Positions 37,780-50,719 of a stretch of 64,000 nt of DNA are shown here, one piece after another. The stretch comes from Plotosus lineatus (Eukaryota; Chordata; Actinopteri; Siluriformes; Plotosidae): assembly GCA_024760905.1 (NCBI GenBank), contig CM045750.1, forward strand, positions 18,407,919-18,471,918. The letters are read 5' to 3'. The notes under the pieces were generated by a model. It made no database searches. It had not been told where the DNA came from and saw nothing but the letters and a program-made list of their open reading frames with translations. The first letter of the stretch is position 1; the number at the start of each line of letters is the position of its first letter. The position numbers and the translations under genes were made by a program.

Positions 37780-38167
37780 GATGGTGTGGCATTATGGCAT
37801 TTTAATAAAGTACATTTGCTGTGGGATTTGATCAAAGTGCAAAGTGACGCCAATACCATCATCACTATGAAGTTTTAATGCTTTGAATCATGAATTGTAA
37901 TTGTAGCAACAGTGGATTATTTTGGACTCCATGCGTGACAGAATCACATTTTCACCGAACCATTCAGAAACGCACCTGTTTAAAAGATGACAGAAAACGC
38001 ACCCGTATTGAAAAAACGCACCCGTTTTTGAAAGCGTCCCGCCACAATTGATTCTGGAAAACATGACATGTCCATGTTCCCAGCACAGTGGATTATTTTG
38101 GACTCCATGCCCGACAGAATCACATTTTCACCGAACCATTCAGAAACGCACCTGTTTTAAAGATGAC
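37780..38167 (+). repeat. Non-LINE spacer of the array unit
   Basis: Runs from the right-hand duplication through an AATAAA (37804-37809), a unique-looking segment (gtgacgccaataccatcatc) and the first two copies of the gtggattattttggactcca block, which differ at gcgtgacag versus gcccgacag. The same spacer follows each LINE (42101, 46409, 50720, 55038, 59349, 63658). Confidence 0.85.
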
Positions 38168-38545
38168 GCACCCATTTTAGAAAACGCACCCGTTTTGGAA
38201 AACGCACCCGTTTTGGGAAACGCACCCGTTTTATGGAACGCACCCGTATTGGAAAACGCACCCGTTTTGGGAAACGCACCCGTTTTATGGAACGCACCCG
38301 TATTGGAAAACGCACCCGTTTTAGGAAACGCACCCGTTTTGGGAAACGCACCCGTTTTATGGAACGCACCCGTATTGGAAAACGCACCCGTTTTAGGAAA
38401 CGCACCCGTTTTGGGAAACACACCCGTTTTGGGAAACACACCCGTTTTAGGGAACGCACCCGTTTTGGGAAACGCACCCGTTTTATGGAACGCACCCGTT
38501 TTGGGAAACGCACCCGTATTGGAAAACGCACCCGTTTTTGATAAA
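38168..38545 (+). repeat. 18-bp minisatellite, unit 2 (21 repeats)
   Basis: Twenty-one 18-bp repeats whose variant order (by the residue encoded after the shared APVL frame: E,E,G,W,E,G,W,E,G,G,W,E,G,G,G,G,G,W,G,E,D) is the same in units 2 to 7. Confidence 0.9.
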
Positions 38546-38736
38546 CGTCCCTCGCCACAATTGATTCTGGAAAACATGACATGTCCATGTTCCCAGCACA
38601 GTGGATTATTTTGGACTCCATGCCCGACAGAATCACATTTTCACCGAACCATTCAGAAACGCATCACGCACCCGCAAGGGAAAACACACCCGTTTTGGGA
38701 AACACACCCTTCCTTTTTCATCACGAGCATACACGT

Positions 38737-38774
<38 letters not shown>

Positions 38775-38804
38775 TATTTATTTTATCATGATGGTGTGGC
38801 ATTA

Positions 38805-41800
38805 CCCCTCCTTGAATCGCCACCTTATCGTGGTGGAGGGGTTTGCGTGACCTAATGATCCTAGGAGCTATGTTGTCCCCCGACTAATGCCCCTGGTAGG
38901 GTCACCCAAGGCAAACAGGTCCGGGGTGAAGGTCCAGACAAAGTGCGATTCAAAACAAACCCCTAAAGACAAGAGACAACAAAGGAAGCAGTCTCCCTTG
39001 CGGACGCGGGTCACCGGGGTTCCCTCCTGGAGCCAGGCCCAGGGGAGGGGCTCGAAGGGCTCAGCCCGAAAAGGAGACATGGGTCCGCCCTCCCATGGAC
39101 CCACCACCCGTGGGAGGAGTTTTAGGGGTCGGGTGCAGTGTGAGTTGGGTGGCAGCCAAAGGCATGGGTTCTGTCGGACTGATCCTCGGCTGCTTACTCT
39201 GACCTTCGGGACATGGAATGTCACCTCTCTGGCGGGAAAGGAGCCTGATTTGGTGCGTGAGGTGGAGAGATACCGACTAGATATAGTCGGGCTCACCTCA
39301 ACACATAGCTTGGGCTCTGGAACCATCCATCTCGAAAGAGGCTGGACCTTCTTCTATTCTGGAGTTGCTCATGGGGAGAGGCGGCGAGCCGGTGTGGGTA
39401 TTCTTGCTGCCCCCGGCCGCGGGGCCCAAGTGTGGGGGTCCCCCCGGGTGGAGGAAGGGGTGGCTCCCCTCCGTCTGGGGGGGGGGGGGCGGGTCCTGAC
39501 TGTTATTTGTGCTTATGCACCAAATGACAGTTCAGAGTACCCACCCTTTTTGGAGTCTTTGGGGGGGGTGTTGGAGAACGCTCCCTCGGGAGACTCGCTC
39601 GTTGTCTTGGGAGACTTCAACGCCCATGTGGGCAGCGATAGTGTGGCCTGGAAGGGTCTGATCGGTAGGTACGGCCTCTCCAGTCTGAATCGAATGGTGT
39701 GTCGTTGTTGGACTTCTGTGCTCGTCATAGTTTGTCTATCCACGAACACCATGTTCGAACATAAGGGTGTCCATAAGTGCACTTGGCACCAGGACACCCT
39801 AGGTCGCAGTTCGATGATTGACTTTGTAGTCGTGTCATCGGACTTGCGACCATATGTTCTGGACACTCGGGTGAAGAGAGGAGCTGAGCTGTCTACCGAT
39901 CACTACCTGGTGGTGAGTTGGCCGGTGGTGTGGGAGGTTGCCTTCCAGACCTGGCAGGCCCAAGCGTGTAATCAGGGTCTGCTGGGAACGTTTGGCGGAG
40001 CCCCTGTCCGAGAGGCCTTTAACTCCCACCTCCGGCAGAGCTACAACCACGTTCGGAGGAGGCGGGGACATGGAATCGAATGGGCCATGTTTCGTGCCTC
40101 CATTGCTGAGGCGGCAGCCCATAGCTGTGGCCGTAAGGTCGTCGGTGCTTGTCGTGGCGGTAATCCCGAACCGGTGGTGGACACCTGCGGTGAAGGGGCC
40201 GTCCAGCTGAAGAAGGAGGCCTATCGGGTTTTATTAGCCTGTGGGACTCCTGAGGCAGCAAACGGGTACCGGCAGGCCAAGCGTGCTGCAGCCGAGGCTG
40301 TCGCAGATGCAAAATCTCGGGCGTGGGAGGAGTTCGGTGAGGGCCTGGAGAGTGATTATCGGTTGGCCTCAAAGGTTCTGGGCCACCATCCGACGCCTCA
40401 GGAGGGAAGCAGTTCTTCACAAACACTGTTTACGGTGGAGGTGGGGAGCTGCTTACCTTGACTGGGGATGTTGTTGAGAGGTGGAGGGAATACTTTGAGG
40501 ACCTTCTCAATCCCACCAACACGCCCGCCATGGAAGAGGAAGACCCTGGGGGGTCGGGGGAGGTCCGCCCATCACTGGAGTGGAAGGTCACCAAGGTTGT
40601 CAAAAAGCTCCTCGGTGGTCGAGCTCCGGGGTTGGACGAGATCCGCCCGGAATATCTCAGGGCTCTGGATGTTGTAGGACTGTCTTGGTTGACACGTCTC
40701 TGCAACATCGCGTGGTCATCGGGGGCTGTACCTCTGGATTGGCAAACTGGGGTGGTGGTCCCAATTTTTAAGAAGGGGGACCGGAGGGTGTGTTCCAATT
40801 ATCGGGGAGGTACACTCCCCAGCCTACCTGGGAAAGGCTATGCAGGGTACTAGAGAGGAGGATCCGACCGATAGTCGAACCTCGGATTCAGGAGGAACAA
40901 TGTGGTTTTCGTCCTGGCCGCAGCACTCTTGACCAACTCTATACGCTCCACAGGATTCTGGAGGGGGCATGGGAGTTTGCCCAATCTGTCCACATGTGCT
41001 TTGTGGATTTGGAGAAGGCTTTCGACCGTGTCCCTCGAAAGATCTTGTGGGGCGTGCTCGAGAATCTGGCGTTCGGATCCGTTGTTACGAGCGATTCGGT
41101 CGCTGTATCACCGAGCCAGAGTTTGGTCCGTATTGGTAACAGCAGGTCGGATTCGTATCCAGTGGGACTTGGAGTCCGCCAAGGCTGTCCTCTGTCACCG
41201 ATTCTGTTCATAATTTTTATGGACAGACTTTCAACGCGCTGTCGAGGCGAAGAGGGGTTCTGGTTTGGTGGCCATCGGATATCGTCTCTGCTCCTCGCGC
41301 ATGATGTTGTCCTTTTGGCTTCATCAAGTCGGGCCCTCCAGCTCTCATTGGAGCGATTCGCAGCTGAGTGCGAAGCAGCCGGGATGAAGATCAGTACCTC
41401 CAAGTCCGAGGCCATGGTTCTCAGTCGGACAATGGTGGAATGCACCCTCCGGGTCGGGAATGAGGTCCTGCCCCAAGTGGAGGAGTTTAAGTATCTTGGG
41501 GTCTTGTTTACGTGTGAGGGAAGGATGGAGCGAGAGATCGACAGACGGATCGCTGCAGCCTCTGCTGTTAAGCGGTGCCTGTACCGGTCCGTTGTGGTGA
41601 AAAAGGAGCTGAGCCGCAAGGCGAAGCTCTCAATTTACCAGTCGATCTACGTTCCAACCCTCACCTATGGTCACGAGCTTTGGGTAATGACCGAAAGAAC
41701 AAGATCACGGATACAAGCGGCTGAAATGAGCTTTCTTCGCCGGGTGGCGGGGTTCTCCCTTAGAGATAGGGTGAGAAGCTCCGCCATCCGGGAGAGCTTC

Positions 41801-42100
41801 GAGTAGATCCGCTGCTCCTCCGCATTGAGAGGGGCCAGTTGAGGTGGCTCGGGCATCTGGTCAGAATGCCCCGGACGCCTCCCTGGTGTGGTGTTTCGGG
41901 CATGTCCAACCGGGAAGAGACCCCGGGGTCGACCTAGAACACGCTGGAGGGACTATGTCTCTCGGCTTGTCTGGGACCGCCTCGGTGTCCCCCCGGGAGA
42001 GTTGGAGGAAGTAGCTCGGGAGAGGGATGTCTGGACCTTTTGCTAAGGTTGCTGCCCCCGCGACCCGACCCTGGACTAAACGGAAAAAGATGATGATGAT
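38805..42100 (+). mobile_element. RTE-like LINE, copy 2
   Basis: Same element and duplication as copy 1. It has the longest single endonuclease-side frame (38887-40461, 524 codons), though 39660-39750 is read in a shifted frame between compensating indels, and an RT frame of 338 codons (40790-41806). The RT active-site motif FADD is changed to LAHD (about 41291-41302), within a local cluster of differences. A second cluster lies at 39405-39495. Catalytically dead as read, unless these clusters are sequencing errors. Confidence 0.85.
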
Positions 42101-42490
42101 GATGGTGTGGCATTATGGCATTTTAATAAAGTACATTTGCTGTGGGATTTGATCAAAGTGCAAAGTGACGCAATACCATCATCACTATGAAGTTTTAATG
42201 CTTTCGAATCATGAATTGTAATTGTAGCAACAGTGGATTATTTTGGACTCCATGCGTGACAGAATCACATTTTCACCGAACCATTCAGAAACGCACCTGT
42301 TTAAAAGATGACAGAAAACGCACCCGTATTGAAAAAACGCACCCGTTTTTGAAAAACGTCCCCGCCACAATTGATTCTGGAAAACATGACATGTCCATGT
42401 TCCCAGCACAGTGGATTATTTTGGACTCCATGCCCGACAGAATCACATTTTCACCGAACCATTCAGAAACGCACCTGTTTTAAAGATGAC

Positions 42491-42868
42491 GCACCCATTT
42501 TAGAAAACGCACCCGTTTTGGAAAACGCACCCGTTTTGGGAAACGCACCCGTTTTATGGAACGCACCCGTATTGGAAAACGCACCCGTTTTGGGAAACGC
42601 ACCCGTTTTATGGAACGCACCCGTATTGGAAAACGCACCCGTTTTAGGAAACGCACCCGTTTTGGGAAACGCACCCGTTTTATGGAACGCACCCGTATTG
42701 GAAAACGCACCCGTTTTAGGAAACGCACCCGTTTTGGGAAACACACCCGTTTTGGGAAACACACCCGTTTTAGGGAACGCACCCGTTTTGGGAAACGCAC
42801 CCGTTTTATGGAACGCACCCGTTTTGGGAAACGCACCCGTATTGGAAAACGCACCCGTTTTTGATAAA
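42491..42868 (+). repeat. 18-bp minisatellite, unit 3 (21 repeats)
   Basis: Same 21-repeat order as unit 2, with no difference seen by eye. Confidence 0.9.
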
Positions 42869-43057
42869 CGTCCCTCGCCACAATTGATTCTGGAAAACAT
42901 GACATGTCCATGTTCCCAGCACAGTGGATTATTTTGGACTCCATGCCCGACAGAATCACATTTTCACCGAACCATTCAGAAGCATCACGCACCCGCAAGG
43001 GAAAACACACCCGTTTTGGGAAACACACCCTTCCTTTTTCATCACGAGCATACACGT

Positions 43058-43093
<36 letters not shown>

Positions 43094-43123
43094 TATTTAT
43101 TTTATCATGATGGTGTGGCATTA

Positions 43124-46100
43124 CCCCTCCTTGAATCGCCACCTTATCGTGGTGGAGGGGTTTGCGTGACCTAATGATCCTAGGAGCTATGTTGTCCCCC
43201 GACTAATGCCCCTGGTAGGGTCACCCAAGGCAAACAGGTCCGGGTGAAGGTCCAGACAAAGTGCGATTCAAAACAAACCCCTAAAGACAAGAGACAACAA
43301 AGGAAGCAGTCTCCCTTGCGGACGCTGGTCACGGGGTTCCCTCCTGGAGCCAGGCCCAGGAGGGGCTCGAAGGGCTCAGCCGAAAAGGAGACATGGGTCC
43401 GCCCTCCCATGGACCCACCACCCGTGGGAGGAGTTTTAGGGTCGGGTGCAGTGTGAGTTGGGTGGCAGCCAAAGGCATGGGTTCTGTCGGACTGATCCTC
43501 GGCTGCTTACTCTGACCTTCGGGACATGGAATGTCACCTCTCTGGCGGGAAAGGAGCCTGATTTGGTGCGTGAGGTGGAGAGATACCGACTAGATATAGT
43601 CGGGCTCACCTCAACACATAGCTTGGGCTCTGGAACCATCCATCTCGAAAGAGGCTGGACCTTCTTCTATTCTGGAGTTGCTCATGGGGAGAGGCGGCGA
43701 GCCGGTGTGGGTATTCTTGTTGCCCCCCGTCTCGGTGCCCAAATGTTGGGGTTCTCCCCGGTTGACGAAAGGGTAGCTTCCCTCCGTCTTCGGGTGGGGG
43801 GGGGCGGGTCCTGACTGTTATTTGTGCTTATGCACCAAATGACAGTTCAGAGTACCCACCCTTTTTGGAGTCTTTGGGGGATGGTGTTGGAGAACGCTCC
43901 CTCGGGAGACTCGCTCGTTGTCTTGGGAGACTTCAACGCCCATGTGGGCAACGATAGTGTGACCTGGAAGGGTGTGATCGGTAGGTACGGCCTCTCCAGT
44001 CTGAATCCGAATGGTGTGTCGTTGTTGGACTTCTGTGCTCGTCATAGTTTGTCTATCACGAACACCATGTTCGAACATAAGGGTGTCCATAAGTGCACTT
44101 GGCACCAGGACACCCTAGGTCGCAGTTCGATGATTGACTTTGTAGTCGTGTCATCGGACTTGCGACCATATGTTCTGGACACTCGGGTGAAGAGAGGAGC
44201 TGAGCTGTCTACCGATCACTACCTGGTGGTGAGTTGGCCGGTGGTGTGGGAGGTTGCCTTCCAGACCTGGCAGGCCCAAGCGTGTAATCAGGGTCTGCTG
44301 GGAACGTTTGGCGGAGCCCCTGTCCGAGAGGCCTTTAACTCCCACCTCCGGCAGAGCTACAACCACGTTCGGAGGAGGCGGGGACATGGAATCGAATGGG
44401 CCATGTTTCGTCCCTCCTTTGCTGAGGCGGCAGCCCATAGCTGTGGCCGTAAGGTCGTCGGTGCTTGTCGCGGCGGTAATCCCGGAAGGCGGTGGTGGAC
44501 ACCTGCGGTGAAGGGGGCCGTCCAGCTGAAGAAGGAGGCCTATCGGGTTTTATTAGCCTGTGGGACTCCTGAGGCAGCAAACGGGTACCGGCAGGCCAAA
44601 CGTGCTGCAGCCGAGGCTGTCGCAGATGCAAAATCTCGGGCGTGGGAGGAGTTCGGTGAGGGCCTGGAGAGTGATTATCGGTTGGCTGGGCCACCATCCG
44701 ACGTCTCAGGAGGGGGAAGCAGTTCTTCACAAACACTGTTTACGGTGGAGGTGGGGAGCTGCTTACCTTGACTGGGGATGTTGTTGAGAGGTGGAGGGAA
44801 TACTTTGAGGACCTTCTCAATCCCACCAACACGCCCGCCATGGAAGAGGAAGACCCTGGGGGTTCGGGTGAGGGTCCGCCCATCACTGGAGTGGAGGTCA
44901 CTGAGGTTGTCAAAAAGCTCCTCGGTGGTCGAGCTCCGGGGTTGGACGAGATCCGCCCGGAATATCTCAGGGCTCTGGATGTTGTAGGACTGTCTTGGTT
45001 GACACGTCTCTGCAACATCGCGTGGTCATCGGGGGCTGTACCTCTGGATTGGCAAACTGGGGTGGTGGTCCCAATTTAAGAAGGGGACCGGAGGGTGTGT
45101 TCCAATTATCCGGGAATTACACTCCTCAGCCTACCTGGGAAAGTCTATGCAGGGGTACTAGAGAGGAGGATCCGACCGATAGTCGAACCTCGGATTCAGG
45201 AGGAACAATGTGGTTTTCGTCCTGGCCGCAGCACTCTTGACCAACTCTATACGCTCCACAGGATTCTGGAGGGGGCATGGGAGTTTGCCCAATCTGTCCA
45301 CATGTGCTTTGTGGATTTGGAGAAGGCTTTCGACCGTGTCCCTCGAAAGATCTTGTGGGGCGTGCTCGAGAATACGGCGTTCGGATCCGTTGTTACGAGC
45401 GATTCGGTCGCTGTATCACCGGAGCCAGAGTTTGGTCCGTATTGGTAACAGCAGGTCGGATTCGTTTCCAGTGGGAGTTGGAGTCCGCCAAGGCTGTCCT
45501 TTGTCACCGATTCTGTTCATAATTTTTATGGACAGAATTTCTAAGCGCAGTCGAGGCGATGAGGGGTTCTGGTTTGGTGGCCATCGGATATCGTCTCTGC
45601 TTTTTGCGGATGATGTTGTCCTTTTGGCTTCATCAAGTCGGGCCCTCCAGCTCTCATTGGAGCGATTCGCAGCTGAGTGCGAAGCAGCCGGGATGAAGAT
45701 CAGTACCTCCAAGTCCGAGGCCATGGTTCTCAGTCGGACAATGGTGGAATGCACCCTCCGGTCGGGAATGAGGTCCTGCCCCAAGTGGAGGAGTTTAAGT
45801 ATCTTGGGGTCTTGTTTACGAGTGAGGGAAGGATGGAGCGAGAGATCGACAGACGGATCGCTGCAGCCTCTGCTGTTAAGCGGTGCCTGTACCGGTCCGT
45901 TGTGGTGAAAAAGGAGCTGAGCCGCAAGGCGAAGCTCTCAATTTACCAGTCGATCTACGTTCCAACCCTCACCTATGGTCACGAGCTTTGGGTAATGACC
46001 GAAAGAACAAGATCACGGATACAAGCGGCTGAAATGAGCTTTCTTCGCCGGGTGGCGGGGTTCTCCCTTAGAGATAGGGTGAGAAGCTCCGCCATCCGGG

Positions 46101-46408
46101 GAGAGCTCGGAGTAGATCCGCTGCTCCTCCGCATTGAGAGGGGCCAGTTGAGGTGGCTCGGGCATCTGGTCAGAATGCCCCGGACGCCTCCCTGGTGTGG
46201 TGTTTCGGGCATGTCCAACCGGGAAGAGACCCGGGTCGACCTAGAACACGCTGGAGGGACTATGTCTCTCGGCTTGTCTGGGACCGCCTCGGTGTCCCCC
46301 CGGGAGAGTTGGAGGAAGTAGCTCGGGAGAGGGATGTCTGGACCTTTTTGCTAAGGTTGCTGCCCCCGCGACCCGACCCTGGACTAAACGGAAAAAGATG
46401 ATGATGAT
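43124..46408 (+). mobile_element. RTE-like LINE, copy 3
   Basis: Left duplication 43109-43123, right 46409-46423. Broken early by single-base losses (ggtccgggtgaagg, gtcacggggttccc) and again near 43800, 44690 (a short deletion joining gttggctgggccacc), 45075 (cccaatttaagaag) and 45760. Readable pieces: 43446-43814, 43824-44771, 44768-45079, 45210-45908, 45677-46321. The FADD motif is intact. Confidence 0.85.
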
Positions 46409-46798
46409 GATGGTGTGGCATTATGGCATTTTAATAAAGTACATTTGCTGTGGGATTTGATCAAAGTGCAAAGTGACGCAATACCATCATCACTATGAAG
46501 TTTTAATGCTTCCGAATCATGAATTGTAATTGTAGCAACAGTGGATTATTTTGGACTCCATGCGTGACAGAATCACATTTTCACCGAACCATTCAGAAAC
46601 GCACCTGTTTAAAAGATGACAGAAAACGCACCCGTATTGAAAAAACGCACGCGTTTTTGAAACACGTCCCCGCCCCAGTTGATTCTGGAAAACATGACAT
46701 GTCCATGTTCCCAGCACAGTGGATTATTTTGGACTCCATGCCCGACAGAATCACATTTTCACCGAACCATTCAGAAACGCACCTGTTTTAAAGATGAC

Positions 46799-47176
46799 GC
46801 ACCCATTTTAGAAAACGCACCCGTTTTGGAAAACGCACCCGTTTTGGGAAACGCACCCGTTTTATGGAACGCACCCGTATTGGAAAACGCACCCGTTTTG
46901 GGAAACGCACCCGTTTTATGGAACGCACCCGTATTGGAAAACGCACCCGTTTTAGGAAACGCACCCGTTTTGGGAAACGCACCCGTTTTATGGAACGCAC
47001 CCGTATTGGAAAACGCACCCGTTTTAGGAAACGCACCCGTTTTGGGAAACACACCCGTTTTGGGAAACACACCCGTTTTAGGGAACGCACCCGTTTTGGG
47101 AAACGCACCCGTTTTATGGAACGCACCCGTTTTGGGAAACGCACCCGTATTGGAAAACGCACCGGTTTTTGATAAA
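46799..47176 (+). repeat. 18-bp minisatellite, unit 4 (21 repeats)
   Basis: Same order as unit 2, with one change in the last repeat (caccggttttt). Confidence 0.9.
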
Positions 47177-47365
47177 CGTCCCTCGCCACAATTGATTCTG
47201 GAAAACATGACATGTCCATGTTCCCAGCACAGTGGATTATTTTGGACTCCATGCCCGACAGAATCACATTTTCACCGAACCATTCAGAAGCATCACGCAC
47301 CCGCAAGGAAAAACACACCCGTTTTGGGAAACACACCCTTCCTTTTTCATCACGAGCATACACGT

Positions 47366-47401
<36 letters not shown>

Positions 47402-47431
47402 TATTTATTTTATCATGATGGTGTGGCATTA

Positions 47432-50400
47432 CCCTCCTTGAATCGCCACCTTATCGTGGTGGAGGGGTTTGCGTGACCTAATGATCCTAGGAGCTATGTT
47501 GTCCCCCGACTAATGCCCCTGGTAGGGTCACCCAAGGCAAACAGGTCCGGGGTGAAGGTCCAGACAAAGTGCGATTCAAAACAAACCCCTAAAGACAAGA
47601 GACAACAAAGGAAGCAGTCTCCCTTGCGGACGCGGGTCACCGGGGTTCCCTCCTGGAGCCAGGCCCAGGAGGGGCTCGAAGGGCTCAGCCGAAAAGGAGA
47701 CATGGGTCCGCCCTCCCATGGACCCACCACCCGTGGGAGGAGTTTTAGGGCTCGGGTGCAGTGTGAGTTGGGTGGCAGCCAAAGGCATGGGTTCTGTCGG
47801 ACTGATCCTCGGCTGCTTACTCTGACCTTCGGGACATGGAATGTCACCTCTCTGGCGGGAAAGGAGCCTGATTTGGTGCGTGAGGTGGAGAGATACCGAC
47901 TAGATATAGTCGGGCTCACCTCAACACATAGCTTGGGCTCTGGAACCATCCATCTCGAAAGAGGCTGGACCTTCTTCTATTCTGGAGTTGCTCATGGGGA
48001 GAGGCGGCGAGCCGGTGTGGGTATTCTTGTTGCCCCCGTCTCGGTGCCCAAATGTTGAGGTTCTCCCCGGTTGAGGAAAGGGTAGCTTCCCTCCGTCTTC
48101 GGGTGGGGCGGGTCCTGACTGTTATTTGTGCTTATGCACCAAATGACAGTTCAGAGTACCCACCCTTTTGGAGTCTTTGGGGGTGTTGGAGAACGCTCCT
48201 CGGGAGACGCGCCCGGTGTCTTGGGGGACTTCAACGCCCATGTGGGCAACAATAGTGTGACCTGGAAGGGTGTGATCGGTAGGTACGGCCTCTCCAGTCT
48301 GAATCCGAATGGTGTGTCGTTGTTGGACTTCTGTGCTCGTCATAGTTTGTCTATCACGAACACCATGTTCGAACATAAGGGTGTCCATAAGTGCACTTGG
48401 CACCAGGACACCCTAGGTCGCAGTTCGATGATTGACTTTGTAGTCGTGTCATCGGACTTGCGACCATATGTTCTGGACACTCGGGTGAAGAGAGGAGCTG
48501 AGCTGTCTACCGATCACTACCTGGTGGTGAGTTGGCTTCGGTGGTGTGGGAGGTTGCCTTCCAGACCTGGCAGGCCCAAGCGTGTAATCAGGGTCTGCTG
48601 GGAACGTTTGGCGGAGCCCCTGTCCGAGAGGCCTTTAACTCCCACCTCCGGCAGAGCTACAACCACGTTCGGAGGAGGCGGGGACATGGAATCCGAATGG
48701 GCCATGTTTCGTGCCTCCATTGCTGAGGCGGCAGCCCATAGCTGTGGCCGTAAGGTCGCCGGTGCTTGTCGTGGCGGTAATCCCGAACCGGTGGTGGACA
48801 CCTGCGGTGAAGGGGCCGTCCAGCTGAAGAAGGAGGCCTATCGGGTTTTATTAGCCTGTGGGACTCCTGAGGCAGCAAACGGGTACCGGCAGGCCAAACG
48901 TGCTGCAGCCGAGGCTGTCGCAGATGCAAAATCTCGGGCGTGGGAGGAGTTCGGTGAGGGCCTGGAGAGTGATTATCGGTTGGCCTCAAAAAGGTTCTGG
49001 GCCACCATCCGACGCCTCAGGAGGGGGAAGCAGTTCTTCACAAACACTGTTTACGGTGGAGGTGGGGAGCTGCTTACCTTGACTGGGGATGTTGTTGAGA
49101 GGTGGAGGGAATACTTTGAGGACCTTCTCAATCCCACCAACACGCCCGCCATGGAAGAGGAAGACCCTGGGGGTTCGGGTGAGGGTCCGCCCATCACTGG
49201 AGTGGAGGTCACTGAGGTTGTCAAAAAGCTCCTCGGTGGTCGAGCTCCGGGGTTGGTCGTGATCCGCCCGGTTTTTCTCAGGGCTCTGGTTGTTGTTGGT
49301 CTGTCTTGGTTGTCTCGTCTCTGCAACTTCGCGTGGTCTTCTGGGGCTGTACCTCTGGTTTGGCTTACTGGGGTGGTGGTCCCTTTTTAGAAGGGGGACC
49401 GGAGGGTGTGTTCCAATTATCGGGAATTACACTCCTCAGCCTACCTGGGAAAGTCTATGCAGGGGTACTAGAGAGGAGGATCCGACCGATAGTCGAACCT
49501 CGGATTCAGGAGGAACAATGTGGTTTTCGTCCTGGCCGCAGCACTCTTGACCAACTCTATACGCTCCACAGGATTCTGGAGGGGGCATGGGAGTTTGCCC
49601 AATCTGTCCACATGTGCTTTGTGGATTTGGAGAAGGCTTTCGACCGTGTCCCTCGAAAGATCTTGTGGGGCGTGCTCGAGAATACGGCGTTCGGGATCCG
49701 TTGTTACGAGCGATTCGGTCGCTGTATCAGCGGAGCCAGAGTTTGGTCCGTTTTGGTAACAGCAGGTGGGATTCGTTTCCAGTGGGAGTTGGAGTCCGCC
49801 AAGGCTGTCCTTTGTCACCGTTTCTGTTCATAATTTTTATGGACAGAATTTCTAAGCGCAGTCGAGGCGATGAGGGTTCTGGTTTGGTGGCCATCGGATA
49901 TCGTCTCTGCTTTTTGCGGATGATGTTGTCCTTTGGCTTCATCAAGTCGGGCCCTCCAGCTCTCATTGGAGCGATTCGCAGCTGAGTGCGAAGCAGCCGG
50001 GATGAAGATCAGTACCTCCAAGTCCGAGGCCATGGTTCTCAGTCGGACAATGGTGGAATGCACCCTCCGGGTCGGGAATGAGGTCCTGCCCCAAGTGGAG
50101 GAGTTTAAGTATCTTGGGGTCTTGTTTACGAGTGAGGAAGGATGGAGCGAGAGATCGACAGACGGATCGCTGCAGCCTCTGCTGTTAAGCGGTGCCTGTA
50201 CCGGTCCGTTGTGGTGAAAAAGGAGCTGAGCCGCAAGGCGAAGCTCTCAATTTACCAGTCGATCTACGTTCCAACCCTCACCTATGGTCACGAGCTTTGG
50301 GTAATGACCGAAAGAACAAGATCACGGATACAAGCGGCTGAAATGAGCTTTCTTCGCCGGGTGGCGGGGTTCTCCCTTAGAGATAGGGTGAGAAGCTCCG

Positions 50401-50719
50401 CCATCCGGGGAGAGCTCGGAGGAGATCCGCTGCTCCTCCGCATTGAGAGGGGCCAGTTGAGGTGGCTCGGGCATCTGGTCAGAATGCCCCGGACGCCTCC
50501 CTGGTGTGGTGTTCCGGGCATGTCCACCGGGGAGGAGACCCGGGGGCGGACCTAGAACACGCTGGAGGGACTATGTCTCTCGGCTTGTCTGGGACCGCCT
50601 CGGTGTCCCCCCGGGAGAGTTGGAGGAAGTAGCTCGGGAGAGGGATGTCTGGACCTTTTTGCTAAGGTTGCTGCCCCCGCGACCCGACCCTGGACTAAAC
50701 GGAAAAAGATGATGATGAT
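47432..50719 (+). mobile_element. RTE-like LINE, copy 4
   Basis: Left duplication 47417-47431, right 50720-50734. It starts with three Cs instead of four. The longest frame is 48128-49390 (420 codons, endonuclease end to early RT). A block of A-to-T changes covers 49256-49388 and alters many conserved RT residues (for example GLDEIRPEYL to GLVVIRPVFL). The FADD region is also frameshifted (tgtcctttggcttc). Other pieces: 47513-48058, 49306-49833, 50142-50555. Confidence 0.85.

Noticed and set aside
38887..40461. Treating the 524-codon frame in LINE copy 2 as a functional gene
   Set aside because: It contains a stretch read in the wrong frame between compensating indels and a GC-shifted cluster, and its RT half is in another frame with a changed active site.
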